Positions 41,026 to 50,050 of a DNA stretch of 64,000 bases are shown piece by piece; the stretch's first letter is position 1; each line of letters starts with the position of its first letter. Origin of the DNA: Aquitalea denitrificans (lineage in GTDB: Bacteria; Pseudomonadota; Gammaproteobacteria; Burkholderiales; Chromobacteriaceae); assembly GCF_009856625.1 (NCBI RefSeq), contig NZ_CP047241.1, positions 3,906,001 to 3,970,000 of the forward strand, read 5' to 3'. The translations under genes were made by a program, and so were the position numbers. A model generated the notes under the pieces. It was not told the DNA's origin. It ran no database searches and was given only the letters and a program-made list of their open reading frames with translations.

Positions 41026-42666
41026 TCAGACATGAAAGCGTGAAACCAGTTGCCGCAGATCATCCGCCAGCGTGTGCATGGCCTGCACTTCCTTCGAGGT
41101 ACCAGCCGACTCGTCAGCATTACTACTGGCACTGCTGGCAATCAACTCCACCTGCTGGGCAATCTCGGTACTGGCACTACCCTGCTCTTTCAAGGCATGC
41201 GAGATTTCATTGACTACATCGACCACACCAGTGGCACTGTCGCGAATATGCGAGATAGCCTCCCCACCTTGCACCGCCAGCTGAAGACCGGTTTTAACCC
41301 GACCGACCGCTTCTTCCATGCAAGCGCGTGACTGATCGGAGCTGGTCTGGATTTCCTGAATCATGCCCGCAATTTCCTGCGTCGCCTGACCGGTACGCTC
41401 AGACAGTTTGCGCACTTCATCTGCCACCACGGCAAAACCACGCCCCATCTCGCCCGCACGCGCAGCCTCGATTGCTGCATTAAGTGCCAGCAAATTGGTC
41501 TGGTCGGCAATATCCTTGATCACCTGCATGATGCTGGAAATGGTCTGGGTCTTGGTTGCCAGGTCCGCAATCGTCGTGGCCGCCTGGTCTACCGACTCAT
41601 TAATTCGATGCATCTCACTGACTGCACTGGAAATTACCTCGCCACCTTCGCGTGACAAGCGACCGGATTCCTGCGACAGATTGCGAGCATCCTGCGCATG
41701 ACTGGAAATATGGTTGATACTCACCGTCAACTGTTCGATAGACGCAGCCATGGCTGCAGCAGCTTCGCTTTGTTGATCAGAACCGCGCACAACGGCATCT
41801 GATCTGCGCGCCACATCCGAACTCATCTGAGACAGGCGTACAGCCTCATCAGCAATTTCGCGCACCAACTGCTTCAGGTGTTTCTGCATCTGGTCCACAG
41901 CCGCCATCACGCTGTGACTATCACCGGCACTGACAGGCACATGGGTATCTAGATAACCATCTGCAATGCGGCGTACCACCCGCATGGTTTCGCCCGGGTC
42001 CGCCCCCAACTGGCCAAGAATGCTGCGCATCAGGAATAGCCCGGCCACCAGCAACAAGGCCAGAATGATGCCGACCTCACCCAGTGTCAGCCACAGCTGG
42101 CTCATGAAGGCGGCCTGCACATCATCCAGATAAATGCCGGTACCGATAATCCAATGCCAGCGGCTGCTGGTCATCAGGTAGGAAATCTTGGGCTGCGGCT
42201 GATCAAAACCCGGCTTGTCCCATACATAGGCAGCGAAACCCTGACCATTACCCTTGGCTACCGTATCCTGGAACAACTGGCCAAGATCGACACCGGTCGG
42301 CGTCTTCAGTCCCAACACACTCTTTCCCAGCATGGCCGCCTTGGCACCATGGATAACATAGTTCCAGTTCTGGTCATATCCAAAGAAATATTCTTTGCCA
42401 TCGTAATGACTGCTCATCAAGGCAGCAGCAGCCATCTGCTTGGCTTGAGGCTCACTCAGCTTGCCACTGGCTTCCAGTGCTTCGTAGCTGCTGATGATCC
42501 CCATCGCAGATTCAACAAGGTTTCGTGTTTTATCCTGCCGGTCCTGCAGCAGGCTGTTACGTTGATTATACAAAGCCAAACCACTGAGACAGCAGATCAG
42601 CAATGCAACCAGCAGCAGCCAGGCAATCAGGCGGCCGCGCAATGTCATACCGGCAGTTGTGTTCAT
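41026..42666 (-). CDS. Methyl-accepting chemotaxis protein with single Cache domain
   Basis: This is a 546 aa chemoreceptor. A membrane helix at about 10-32 is followed by a periplasmic sCache_2-type domain (YDGKEYFFGYDQNWNYVIHG and KISYLMTSSRWHWIIGTGIY are typical), a second helix near 195-218, a HAMP-like linker and the signalling domain. The tip is KDIADQTNLLALNAAIEAAR, then GEMGRGFAVVADEVRKLSER. There is no CheR pentapeptide. Cache domains of this kind often sense small organic acids; the ligand here is unknown. The ATG at 42666 (MNTTAGMTLRGRL) is preferred; one at 42705 is also in frame. Confidence 0.93.
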   Translation of the reverse strand: MNTTAGMTLRGRLIAWLLLVALLICCLSGLALYNQRNSLLQDRQDKTRNLVESAMGIISSYEALEASGKLSEPQAKQMAAAALMSSHYDGKEYFFGYDQNWNYVIHGAKAAMLGKSVLGLKTPTGVDLGQLFQDTVAKGNGQGFAAYVWDKPGFDQPQPKISYLMTSSRWHWIIGTGIYLDDVQAAFMSQLWLTLGEVGIILALLLVAGLFLMRSILGQLGADPGETMRVVRRIADGYLDTHVPVSAGDSHSVMAAVDQMQKHLKQLVREIADEAVRLSQMSSDVARRSDAVVRGSDQQSEAAAAMAASIEQLTVSINHISSHAQDARNLSQESGRLSREGGEVISSAVSEMHRINESVDQAATTIADLATKTQTISSIMQVIKDIADQTNLLALNAAIEAARAGEMGRGFAVVADEVRKLSERTGQATQEIAGMIQEIQTSSDQSRACMEEAVGRVKTGLQLAVQGGEAISHIRDSATGVVDVVNEISHALKEQGSASTEIAQQVELIASSASSNADESAGTSKEVQAMHTLADDLRQLVSRFHV

Positions 42667-43026
42667 GTTTTCTCTGTTCCCGTTGGCAGCGTTTCTATCA
42701 AGCAACTGCTCTAATTGTCATCACCGCGTCATTCTACAACTTTATAGACAAAGTAAAACAGGGGTTTACCCAAGTTCTTCTATCAAATTAGTTGAGGTTT
42801 TTATCAAATACACCAATGAACTGCGCAACAGGGTCATACAGGATAATAAAATTACATTTAGCAGTTGGTATTCAGGGCCAGCGAGTGATGAGAACACACA
42901 CGATGAAACCGGCCAAGAGCATGGACGACATACAAGGACACAAAGACATCGGGAGATAAGTTGCAGCACACAGACAACTGGAGTGCTAGGATCGCCATTT
43001 GGCTTTGCCATCAAACAGGAGACAAC
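42667..43026. other. AT-rich divergent intergenic region
   Basis: These 360 bases between the chemoreceptor and the MOSC gene have no supported gene. The middle (42721-42900) is only about 40 percent G+C, against roughly 60 in the flanking genes. It contains a flagellar-type promoter candidate for the chemoreceptor (42718-42744). No convincing promoter for the MOSC gene was found. Confidence 0.55.
42718..42744 (-). promoter_or_regulatory. Candidate sigma-28 (FliA) promoter of the Cache chemoreceptor
   Basis: On the minus strand TAAAGTTG (42744-42737) is followed by exactly 11 bases and GGTGATGA (42725-42718). The sigma-28 consensus is TAAAGTTT-N11-GCCGATAA, so the match is seven of eight and five of eight. 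It lies about 50 bases upstream of the start codon. Chemoreceptors are commonly transcribed by this sigma factor, which supports the call. Confidence 0.55.
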
Positions 43027-43824
43027 ATGCAACTCACTCACATGTTCGTGCACCCAATGAAGTCAGCACGAGGCATCGCTTATAGCCGTGCATATGCCAG
43101 CCTGCAGGGACTACTACATGACAGAGAGTGGCTGCTGGTGACACCTGCGGGGCAATATCTCACCGCGCGTGATTATCCACGCATGTTGTTGATCGAGATG
43201 GACCTGATCCCCGGTGGCATGCTGCTCAAGGCGGATGGACAGTCCCCCATCCTGGCGATGACACAGGTTTACCAGCAATCAGTCGCCACAGCTGTCTGGA
43301 AAGATGCCTTCACTGCCCTTCATGGTGATCCGCAAGTCGATGCCTGGTTTACCCGCTTCATGGGCATTGAATGCAAGCTGCTATGGCTTGGCATGAAATC
43401 CACCCGCACGCTGAAAAATACTGCCCAACCGATGTCCTTTGCTGACGGCTATCCCTATCTACTGGTCAATCAATCCTCACTGGATGCACTGAACCAGGAG
43501 CTGCCACAGGCGGTTAGTCTGCGTCATTTCAGGCCTAATCTGGTCGTTGCAGGTGCTATGCCCTATGAGGAAGACGACTGGAGTGTCCTACGTATCGGCG
43601 AAATTGTGTTTGATGTAGCCAAGCCCTGCACCCGCTGCCAGATGACGACAGTAGATCCGGACACCGGCAAATTCTCAGACACAAACGAACCGATGAAAAC
43701 CCTCATCCGTACCAGACAGTTGCCTGAAGGCATTTGCTTCGGTATCAATCTGGTAGCGAGAAATGAAGGACTACTGGACCTGGGTGCCAACGTAGAGGTT
43801 GTAGAGTCACGCTATAGCTTCTAA
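43027..43824 (+). CDS. MOSC-domain protein (YcbX/mARC-like)
   Basis: This is a 265 aa protein with an N-terminal MOSC_N beta-barrel (THMFVHPMKSARGIAYSRAY) and a C-terminal MOSC domain. The conserved Cys is in FDVAKPCTRCQMTTVDPDTG (C201, with C204), the segment that holds molybdenum cofactor in YcbX and mARC proteins. It is shorter than E. coli YcbX because the C-terminal ferredoxin domain is absent. Such enzymes reduce N-hydroxylated compounds with partner reductases. The start is fixed by AGGAG five bases before the ATG. Confidence 0.92.
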   Translation: MQLTHMFVHPMKSARGIAYSRAYASLQGLLHDREWLLVTPAGQYLTARDYPRMLLIEMDLIPGGMLLKADGQSPILAMTQVYQQSVATAVWKDAFTALHGDPQVDAWFTRFMGIECKLLWLGMKSTRTLKNTAQPMSFADGYPYLLVNQSSLDALNQELPQAVSLRHFRPNLVVAGAMPYEEDDWSVLRIGEIVFDVAKPCTRCQMTTVDPDTGKFSDTNEPMKTLIRTRQLPEGICFGINLVARNEGLLDLGANVEVVESRYSF

Positions 43825-43867
43825 CTGAGCGGCACGACGGATAATTGCTGTTTGCGCCGCAAAAATG

Positions 43868-43895
43868 AAAAAAGCCAGCTTTCGCTGGCTTTTTT
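43868..43895. terminator. Bidirectional terminator between the MOSC gene and rplQ
   Basis: A perfect 12-bp stem (aaaaaagccagc/gctggctttttt) with loop tttc sits between the convergent MOSC gene and the alpha operon. It lies 17 bases beyond the rplQ stop and should end transcription of the whole ribosomal cluster. Confidence 0.95.
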
Positions 43896-43912
43896 CTCAA
43901 CTTCACCGAATA

Positions 43913-44308
43913 TTATTCAGCGGAGTCATCTACAACGGCAACGGCATCTTCAGCACGGTCTACCAGCTCAACCAGAGCCAGCGGGGCGTTGTCGCCCTTA
44001 CGGAAACCGTACTTCAGAATACGCACATAACCACCATTGCGGGCGGAGAAGCGCGGACCGAGAACGTCGAAGAGTTTAACCACGATATCGCGGTCACGAG
44101 TGCGGTCAAACGCCAGACGACGGTTGGCGAGAGACGGCTTTTTGCCGAGCGTAATCAGCGGCTCGGCCACACGACGCAGTTCCTTGGCTTTCGGCAGCGT
44201 GGTCACGATAACTTCGTGCTTCAGCAGCGAATTCGCCATGTTGCGCAGCATCGCCAGACGATGGCTGGTCGTGCGGTTCAGTTTACGATTACTGTAACGA
44301 TGACGCAT
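43913..44308 (-). CDS. rplQ: 50S ribosomal protein L17
   Basis: This is a 131 aa protein starting MRHRYSNRKLNRTTSHRLAM, with NSLLKHEVIVTTLPKAKELR, the classic L17 N-terminus. It binds 23S rRNA near the exit tunnel. It is the last gene of the alpha operon, 24 bases after rpoA, and is followed by a strong terminator. Length and sequence are normal, with a slightly acidic C-terminal tail. Confidence 0.98.
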   Translation of the reverse strand: MRHRYSNRKLNRTTSHRLAMLRNMANSLLKHEVIVTTLPKAKELRRVAEPLITLGKKPSLANRRLAFDRTRDRDIVVKLFDVLGPRFSARNGGYVRILKYGFRKGDNAPLALVELVDRAEDAVAVVDDSAE

Positions 44309-44332
44309 TGTTAATGTCCTTTAGTCTCAAAC

Positions 44333-45322
44333 TTACGGCTTTTCCAGACCAGCCGGAGGCCAATTCTCAAGCTTCATGCCGAGAGTCAGGCCCTTGGAAG
44401 CGAGAACTTCTTTGATCTCGTTCAGCGATTTGCGACCGAGGTTCGGAGTCTTCAGAAGCTCGGTTTCAGTACGCTGGATCAGATCGCCGATGTAATAAAT
44501 GTTCTCAGCCTTCAGGCAGTTGGCCGAACGAACCGTCAGTTCAAGATCGTCTACCGGACGCAGCAAGATCGGATCGATCGGCGGCGCCTTTTCAACGACT
44601 TCTTCAACCGCTGTGCCTTGGAGGTCAGCAAAGATCGACAGCTGATCCATCAGAATACGTGCAGCATTACGCACGGCCTGTTCCGGTTCGATCACGCCAT
44701 TGGTCTCAATATCGAGAACCAGACGGTCGAGGTCAGTACGTTGTTCAACACGGGCGCTTTCCACAGCAAAGCTCACACGGCGAACCGGCGAGAAGGAAGC
44801 ATCCAGTTGAATGGTACCGATGGAACGGTTTTCTTCATGAATGGAACGAACAGACACGGGCTGATAGCCACGGCCTTTTTCGACCTTGATCTCCATGTCG
44901 ATTTTGCCACCAACGGAGAGATGAGCAATCACGTGTTCCGGATTGATCACTTCAACATCATGCGGCAACTCGATATCGCCAGCCAAGACAGCGCCTTCGC
45001 CTTCCTTTTTCAGGGTCAGCACAACACTGTCACGACCATGCAGCTTAAGCACTACGCCCTTGAGGTTGAGGAGGATGTCTACGACATCCTCACGCACGCC
45101 ATCAAGAGCGGAATACTCATGCAAAACGCCAGCGATAGTCACTTCGGTAGGAGCAAAGCCCGGCATCGACGACAGCAGAATGCGGCGCAACGAGTTTCCC
45201 AGAGTGTGGGCGTAGCCACGCTCGAACGGCTCCATCGACACGCGTGCATGGGTCGCGGAGACCGGCTGCACGTCAATCAGACGAGGTTTCAAAAATTCCG
45301 AAGCGCTGTTTTGCATAGTCAT
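44333..45322 (-). CDS. rpoA: RNA polymerase alpha subunit
   Basis: This is a 329 aa protein. The N-terminal dimerisation domain (about 1-235) has FERGYAHTLGNSLRRILLSS and the C-terminal domain (about 250-325) has ELTVRSANCLKAENIYYIGD, with the DNA-contact region TPNLGRKSLNEIKEVLASKG. It is the scaffold for RNA polymerase assembly and a target of activators and UP elements. It lies 17 bases after rpsD in the alpha operon. Confidence 0.99.
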   Translation of the reverse strand: MTMQNSASEFLKPRLIDVQPVSATHARVSMEPFERGYAHTLGNSLRRILLSSMPGFAPTEVTIAGVLHEYSALDGVREDVVDILLNLKGVVLKLHGRDSVVLTLKKEGEGAVLAGDIELPHDVEVINPEHVIAHLSVGGKIDMEIKVEKGRGYQPVSVRSIHEENRSIGTIQLDASFSPVRRVSFAVESARVEQRTDLDRLVLDIETNGVIEPEQAVRNAARILMDQLSIFADLQGTAVEEVVEKAPPIDPILLRPVDDLELTVRSANCLKAENIYYIGDLIQRTETELLKTPNLGRKSLNEIKEVLASKGLTLGMKLENWPPAGLEKP

Positions 45323-45339
45323 TCCCTAAGAGCTAGCGA

Positions 45340-45960
45340 TTACTTGGAGTAGAATTCCACAACGAGTTGTTCGTTGATATCGCTAGACAGTTCGGAACGT
45401 TCCGGAGCAGATTTGAAGACGCCTTCCATCTTCTTGGAGTCAACAGACACCCAGGAAGGGAAACCACCTTGCTCAGCCAGAGCCAGACCTTCTACGATAC
45501 GGGCCTGTTTCTTGGCCTTTTCGCGGACAGACACAACGTCACCAGCTTTAACCTGGAAAGACGGAATGTTAACTACCTGGCCGTTCACAACGATAGCCTT
45601 GTGGCTTACCAGCTGACGTGCTTCTGCACGAGTGGAGCCAAAGCCCATGCGATATACAACGTTATCCAGACGTGCTTCAAGCAGCTTCAGCAGGTTTTCA
45701 CCTGTGGAGCCCTTGCGACGAACAGCTTCCGCAAAGTAATTACGGAACTGACGCTCGAGTACGCCATAGATACGGCGGATTTTCTGCTTTTCACGCAGCT
45801 GAACACCGTAGTCAGACAGACGACCCTTGCGGGCGCCATGCTGACCAGGCGGAGTGTCCAGTTTGCACTTGGAATCCAGTGCACGACGCGCGCTCTTCAG
45901 GAAAAGGTCGGTGCCTTCACGACGAGCGAGCTTACATTTCGGGCCGATATAACGTGCCAT
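45340..45960 (-). CDS. rpsD: 30S ribosomal protein S4
   Basis: This is a 206 aa primary assembly protein of the 30S subunit. It starts MARYIGPKCKLARREGTDLF, and the S4 RNA-binding domain has RLDNVVYRMGFGSTRAEARQ. It lacks the CxxC zinc knuckle of the other S4 type. In E. coli S4 represses the alpha operon through a pseudoknot near rpsM; whether that holds here is not visible. Confidence 0.99.
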   Translation of the reverse strand: MARYIGPKCKLARREGTDLFLKSARRALDSKCKLDTPPGQHGARKGRLSDYGVQLREKQKIRRIYGVLERQFRNYFAEAVRRKGSTGENLLKLLEARLDNVVYRMGFGSTRAEARQLVSHKAIVVNGQVVNIPSFQVKAGDVVSVREKAKKQARIVEGLALAEQGGFPSWVSVDSKKMEGVFKSAPERSELSSDINEQLVVEFYSK

Positions 45961-45978
45961 GTTCTCACACTCTCCGAA

Positions 45979-46374
<396 letters not shown>

Positions 46375-46390
46375 TTCTGTGTTCCTTTAG

Positions 46391-46753
46391 TTACTTCTTG
46401 CCGGCGATCGCCTTACGCGGTCCCTTGCGGGTACGAGCGTTAGTGCGAGTGCGCTGACCGCGACACGGCAGGCCACGACGATGACGCATGCCGCGGTAGC
46501 AGCCCATGTCCATCAGACGTTTGATGCTCATAGTGATTTCGCGACGCAGGTCACCTTCAACGGTGAACTTAGCCACTTCTTCACGCAGAGTTTCCATCTC
46601 AGCCTCAGTCAGATCCTTCACCTTGGTGGAGGGATTCACGCTGGCAGCAACACAAATTTGCTGGGCGCGAGTCTGACCGATGCCGAAAATTGCCTGCAGG
46701 CCGATAACGGCATGCGCATGATTGGGGATATTTACCCCTGCAATACGGGCCAT
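46391..46753 (-). CDS. rpsM: 30S ribosomal protein S13
   Basis: This 120 aa protein begins MARIAGVNIPNHAHAVIGLQ and ends with the basic tail RTRTNARTRKGPRKAIAGKK that reaches the tRNA. The CYRGMRHRRGLPCRGQRT segment is conserved. It contacts 23S rRNA in intersubunit bridges. It follows rpmJ by 70 bases and in E. coli is the first gene of the alpha operon. Confidence 0.99.
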   Translation of the reverse strand: MARIAGVNIPNHAHAVIGLQAIFGIGQTRAQQICVAASVNPSTKVKDLTEAEMETLREEVAKFTVEGDLRREITMSIKRLMDMGCYRGMRHRRGLPCRGQRTRTNARTRKGPRKAIAGKK

Positions 46754-46823
46754 ACTCTTTCCTTAAGCCTTAAGACCTTGAAAAGTTTGCGATTGTAACA
46801 CGCAAAGTCAGGTCTAACAAATG

Positions 46824-46937
46824 TTAGCCTTGCTTTTGCTTGTGACGCGGGTCCGTGCAGATCACGCGAACTACGCGATTGCGACGGATGATTTTGCAGT
46901 TACGGCAAATCTTCTTTACCGAAGGCTGTACTCGCAT
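46824..46937 (-). CDS. rpmJ: 50S ribosomal protein L36
   Basis: This 37 aa protein begins MRVQPSVKKICRNCKIIRRN and ends DPRHKQKQG. Cys 11, Cys 14, Cys 27 and His 32 form the zinc site, so it is the zinc-binding form. GAAAGGAA lies just before the ATG. It sits at its usual place before rpsM, 36 bases after the end of the infA relic. Confidence 0.98.
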   Translation of the reverse strand: MRVQPSVKKICRNCKIIRRNRVVRVICTDPRHKQKQG

Positions 46938-46973
46938 GTCAGTTCCTTTCGTTACTCTAAAAGAGCGAGTGCG

Positions 46974-47184
46974 TTATTTCGCACGGAACACGATACGGGC
47001 AGCGGTCTGTCCAGGCGGGATATTATCCACCCTGACCTTGCAAACATGCTGCTCACCAAGATCTGGCAAACAGACTGCTTACGCCCAAGTACGACGTGTC
47101 CATTCTCAAGTTTGATCCAGCAGTAGGGCAGCAGCTCTACTGCCAAATCTCACCCTGCATCTGGAAGGTTTCTTACCTAGCCAT
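46974..47184 (-). pseudogene. infA: Decayed infA (translation initiation factor IF-1) pseudogene
   Basis: The interval between secY and rpmJ, where infA normally lies, holds 211 bases that align with an IF-1 gene (219 bases) but cannot encode it. In frame 1 from an ATG at 47184, ATG GCT, a stop at codon 4, then MQGEI at codons 9-13 as expected, then another stop at codon 16. In another frame comes KLENGHVVLG, IF-1 residues about 25-34. In the third comes ARIVFRAK followed by TAA, the exact IF-1 C-terminus. Between them are substitutions and net losses of 1 and 7 bases, and the ribosome site is lost. The stops and shifts at several separate points argue against a single sequencing error. IF-1 is essential, so an intact copy should exist elsewhere. 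Confidence 0.88.
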
Positions 47185-47207
47185 ATAACCCAGCGAGAAC
47201 ACGTATG

Positions 47208-48527
47208 TCACCGGCCGAGGGCATTACCCTTGAAGTTAGCCTTCTTAAGCAAACTCTCGTACTGATGCGACAGAACGTAGGACTGTACCTGAGCCATGAA
47301 ATCCATGGTGACCACTACGATGATCAGCAGTGATGTGCCACCGAAGTAGAACGGTACATTCCACTTCAGGATGAGGAATTCCGGCAACAGACAAACCAGC
47401 GTAATGTAAATTGCACCGATCAGTGTCAGCCGCAGAATGATCTTCTCGATATAACGTGAAGTCTGCTCACCTGGACGGATACCTGGGATGAACGCACCAC
47501 TCTTCTTCAGGTTATCAGCCGTCTCTTTCGGATTGAAAACGAGCGCGGTGTAGAAGTAACAGAAGAAGATGATGGCCGTTGCATACAGCAGCACATAGAT
47601 CGGCTGACCTGGATGTAGCTTGTCAGCCACGCCCTTGAGCCAACCCAGGCTTTCATTGTTACCAAGCCACCCAAGAATGGTTGCCGGGAACAGGATGATG
47701 CTGGATGCAAAAATCGGCGGGATCACCCCTGCCATGTTGAGCTTGAGCGGCATGTGCGTGCTCTGGCCCTGCATGACACGATTACCAACCTGACGCTTGG
47801 CATAGTTGACCAGTACCTTGCGCTGACCGCGTTCTGCGAACACGACAACGTAGGTCATCAGGGCAACACCGACAAACAGCACGATGGTAAACAGGATGGG
47901 CAGCGAGCCTTGACTTGTCAGTGTGAGCGTCTTGCCAATGGCAGCCGGAACACCCGATGCAATACCTGCACAGATGATCAGCGAAATACCGTTACCGATA
48001 CCGCGCTCGGTAATCTGCTCGCCCAGCCACATGAGGAACATGGTGCCAGTCACGAGAGAAACCACGGTTGTCAGGTAGAACTCCCACTGGGCAGTCACCA
48101 CCAGGTTAGGCTGCTTAAACAGCATCACCGCAATGCTGAAGCTCTGAAAAGAGGCCAGCAGAACGGTTGCATAACGTGTGTACTGAGTTACCTTACGACG
48201 TCCAGCGTCGCCTTCCTTCTTCAGCTGCTTGAGACTCGGAAGAACCTCGGATGCAAGCTGAAGAATGATGGAAGCAGAGATATACGGCATGATGCCCAGG
48301 GCAAAAACCGTAAATCTCGAGAGGGCACCGCCCGAAAACATGTTGAACATGTCGAGCAGGCCCGTCTGCGACGTGTGGAACAACTTCGCTAGTTCGGCAG
48401 GATTGATACCTGGCACCGGAATATGCGCACCAATGCGGTAAACAATCAAAGCTCCGATCAAGAACATGATACGGCGCTTCAAATCACCAAATTTATTGGT
48501 ATTTCCAACTAGAGAAGTATTCGACAC
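47208..48527 (-). CDS. secY: Protein translocase subunit SecY
   Basis: This is a 439 aa inner-membrane channel protein with ten helices. LIGALIVYRIGAHIPVPGIN opens it, the plug region MFNMFSGGALSRFTVFALGI follows, and VFNPKETADNLKKSGAFIPG and SLLIIVVVTMDFMAQVQSYV are conserved. With SecE and SecG it forms the Sec translocon. It is the last intact gene of the spc operon before the infA relic, 11 bases after rplO. Confidence 0.99.
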   Translation of the reverse strand: MSNTSLVGNTNKFGDLKRRIMFLIGALIVYRIGAHIPVPGINPAELAKLFHTSQTGLLDMFNMFSGGALSRFTVFALGIMPYISASIILQLASEVLPSLKQLKKEGDAGRRKVTQYTRYATVLLASFQSFSIAVMLFKQPNLVVTAQWEFYLTTVVSLVTGTMFLMWLGEQITERGIGNGISLIICAGIASGVPAAIGKTLTLTSQGSLPILFTIVLFVGVALMTYVVVFAERGQRKVLVNYAKRQVGNRVMQGQSTHMPLKLNMAGVIPPIFASSIILFPATILGWLGNNESLGWLKGVADKLHPGQPIYVLLYATAIIFFCYFYTALVFNPKETADNLKKSGAFIPGIRPGEQTSRYIEKIILRLTLIGAIYITLVCLLPEFLILKWNVPFYFGGTSLLIIVVVTMDFMAQVQSYVLSHQYESLLKKANFKGNALGR

Positions 48528-48538
48528 GTAAGTGCGCC

Positions 48539-48970
48539 TTATTCAATACTGCCGCCGGCAGCTTCGATAGCGGCGCGAGCGCCAGCAGTCGCAGCAATTC
48601 CACGCAGCTTAACGGCACGTTCGATCTTGCCGGACAGGACAACCTTGGCTACCAGAGCCTGAGCATTGACCAGACCAGCTTGCTTCAGTGCCAACAGATC
48701 GATTTCGTCAACCGGCAGCAGGTTCAGTTCAGACAGACGTACCTCTGCATTGAAGCGTGCCGTCAGCGACTTGAAGCCGCGCTTCGGCAAGCGACGTTGC
48801 AGCGGCATTTGACCGCCTTCAAAACCAACCTTGTGGAAACCACCTGCACGGCTCTTTTGACCCTTGTGGCCACGACCGGAAGTCTTGCCCAGGCCGCTAC
48901 CAATGCCGCGACCTACACGACGCTTGGCATGCTTGGAGCCGGCACCGGGTTGAATGGTGTTCAGCAGCAT
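48539..48970 (-). CDS. rplO: 50S ribosomal protein L15
   Basis: This is a 143 aa protein with the glycine-rich N-terminus RRVGRGIGSGLGKTSGRGHK. Its role is late 50S assembly through 23S rRNA contacts. It lies three bases after rpmD and before secY, the normal spc order. Confidence 0.99.
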   Translation of the reverse strand: MLLNTIQPGAGSKHAKRRVGRGIGSGLGKTSGRGHKGQKSRAGGFHKVGFEGGQMPLQRRLPKRGFKSLTARFNAEVRLSELNLLPVDEIDLLALKQAGLVNAQALVAKVVLSGKIERAVKLRGIAATAGARAAIEAAGGSIE

Positions 48971-48973
48971 CTC

Positions 48974-49159
48974 TTAGCCCTCGAATTTCAACAGGTAGCT
49001 GATCTTGTTGATCATGCCACGGTTTTCAGGGGTATCGAGCACTTCCACAGTCTGGCGGATCTTTTTCAGACCCAGGCCACGGGCGCAAGCCTTGTGGGAT
49101 TCCAGACGACCGATCAGGCTCTTTACCAGAGTTACCTTAACAGTGTTGGCGTTACTCAT
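48974..49159 (-). CDS. rpmD: 50S ribosomal protein L30
   Basis: This 61 aa protein starts MSNANTVKVTLVKSLIGRLE at the ATG at 49159, not at the in-frame codon at 49183. It contains GLGLKKIRQTVEVLDTPENR, typical of L30. The start lies eight bases inside rpsE, with a GGGGGT ribosome site, so translation is coupled to rpsE. Confidence 0.98.
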   Translation of the reverse strand: MSNANTVKVTLVKSLIGRLESHKACARGLGLKKIRQTVEVLDTPENRGMINKISYLLKFEG

Positions 49160-49670
49160 GATCAACCCCCAGGATCTCATCAACGGTCAGACCGCGCTTG
49201 GCGGCAACCTGAGAAGCGGTGCAGATCTTGTTCAGACCGTCCAGAGTTGCACGAACCACGTTGTACGGGTTGGTGGAACCATGGATCTTGGCCGAAACAT
49301 TGTGTACACCCATTGCATCGAAGATAGCGCGCATCGGGCCACCGGCCTTAACGCCAGTACCTTCCTTGGCCGGCTGGATGAACACGGTGGTAGCACCATG
49401 CTTGCCGGTTACGGTGTGATGCAGCGTACCATTACGCAGCGGGATCTTTACCAGATTGCGGCGGGCCTGTTCCATTGCCTTTTGTACGGCAACCGGAACT
49501 TCCTTGGAACGACCTTTGCCCATACCGATGCCGCCATCGCCATCACCAACGACGGTCAAGGCGGAGAAAGCCATAATACGGCCGCCCTTAACCACTTTGG
49601 TGACGCGGTTAACGCTGATCATCTTCTCGACCAGACCGTCGCCACGATCTTCCATTTCGTGCTTAGCCAT
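49152..49670 (-). CDS. rpsE: 30S ribosomal protein S5
   Basis: This is a 172 aa protein. The double-stranded-RNA-binding-like domain has VEKMISVNRVTKVVKGGRIM and FSALTVVGDGDGGIGMGKGR. S5 takes part in mRNA unwinding and decoding fidelity. It overlaps rpmD by eight bases and follows rplR by 13. Confidence 0.99.
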   Translation of the reverse strand: MAKHEMEDRGDGLVEKMISVNRVTKVVKGGRIMAFSALTVVGDGDGGIGMGKGRSKEVPVAVQKAMEQARRNLVKIPLRNGTLHHTVTGKHGATTVFIQPAKEGTGVKAGGPMRAIFDAMGVHNVSAKIHGSTNPYNVVRATLDGLNKICTASQVAAKRGLTVDEILGVDHE

Positions 49671-49683
49671 TCTTCACTCCGAA

Positions 49684-50037
49684 TTAGAATACGAGACCGT
49701 GTTCACGGGCTGCGTCTGCCACAGCCTTCATACGGCCATGGTATTTGAAACCGGAACGGTCAAATGCCACGGTCGAAATACCGGCTGCCTTGGCTTTTTC
49801 AGCGATGCGCTTACCGACTACGGCTGCAGCGGCCACATTGCCACCATTGGAAACGTCAGCGCGTACTTCGGCTTCCAGTGTGGAAGCGCTTGCCAGTACC
49901 TTGCTGCCAGTTTCATCAATGATCTGGGCATAAATGTGGCTGTTGGTGCGGTAAACAGTGAGACGCACCATCTTGAGCTCCGCAATCCGAGCACGGGTTT
50001 TACGTGCACGGCGGAGTCGAGCTTGTTTCTTGTCCAT
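49684..50037 (-). CDS. rplR: 50S ribosomal protein L18
   Basis: This 117 aa 5S rRNA-binding protein has the basic N-terminus MDKKQARLRRARKTRARIAE and the conserved AFDRSGFKYHGRMKAVADAA. It lies 13 bases after rplF in the spc operon. Confidence 0.99.
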   Translation of the reverse strand: MDKKQARLRRARKTRARIAELKMVRLTVYRTNSHIYAQIIDETGSKVLASASTLEAEVRADVSNGGNVAAAAVVGKRIAEKAKAAGISTVAFDRSGFKYHGRMKAVADAAREHGLVF

Positions 50038-50050
50038 GTCAGTGCCTCAG

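Noticed and set aside
46952..47146. A 64-codon frame containing KLENGHVVLG, as a possible real small gene
   Set aside because: Only the 10-residue block is IF-1-like. The rest has no family match, and the true IF-1 ends lie in other frames, so it is part of the pseudogene.
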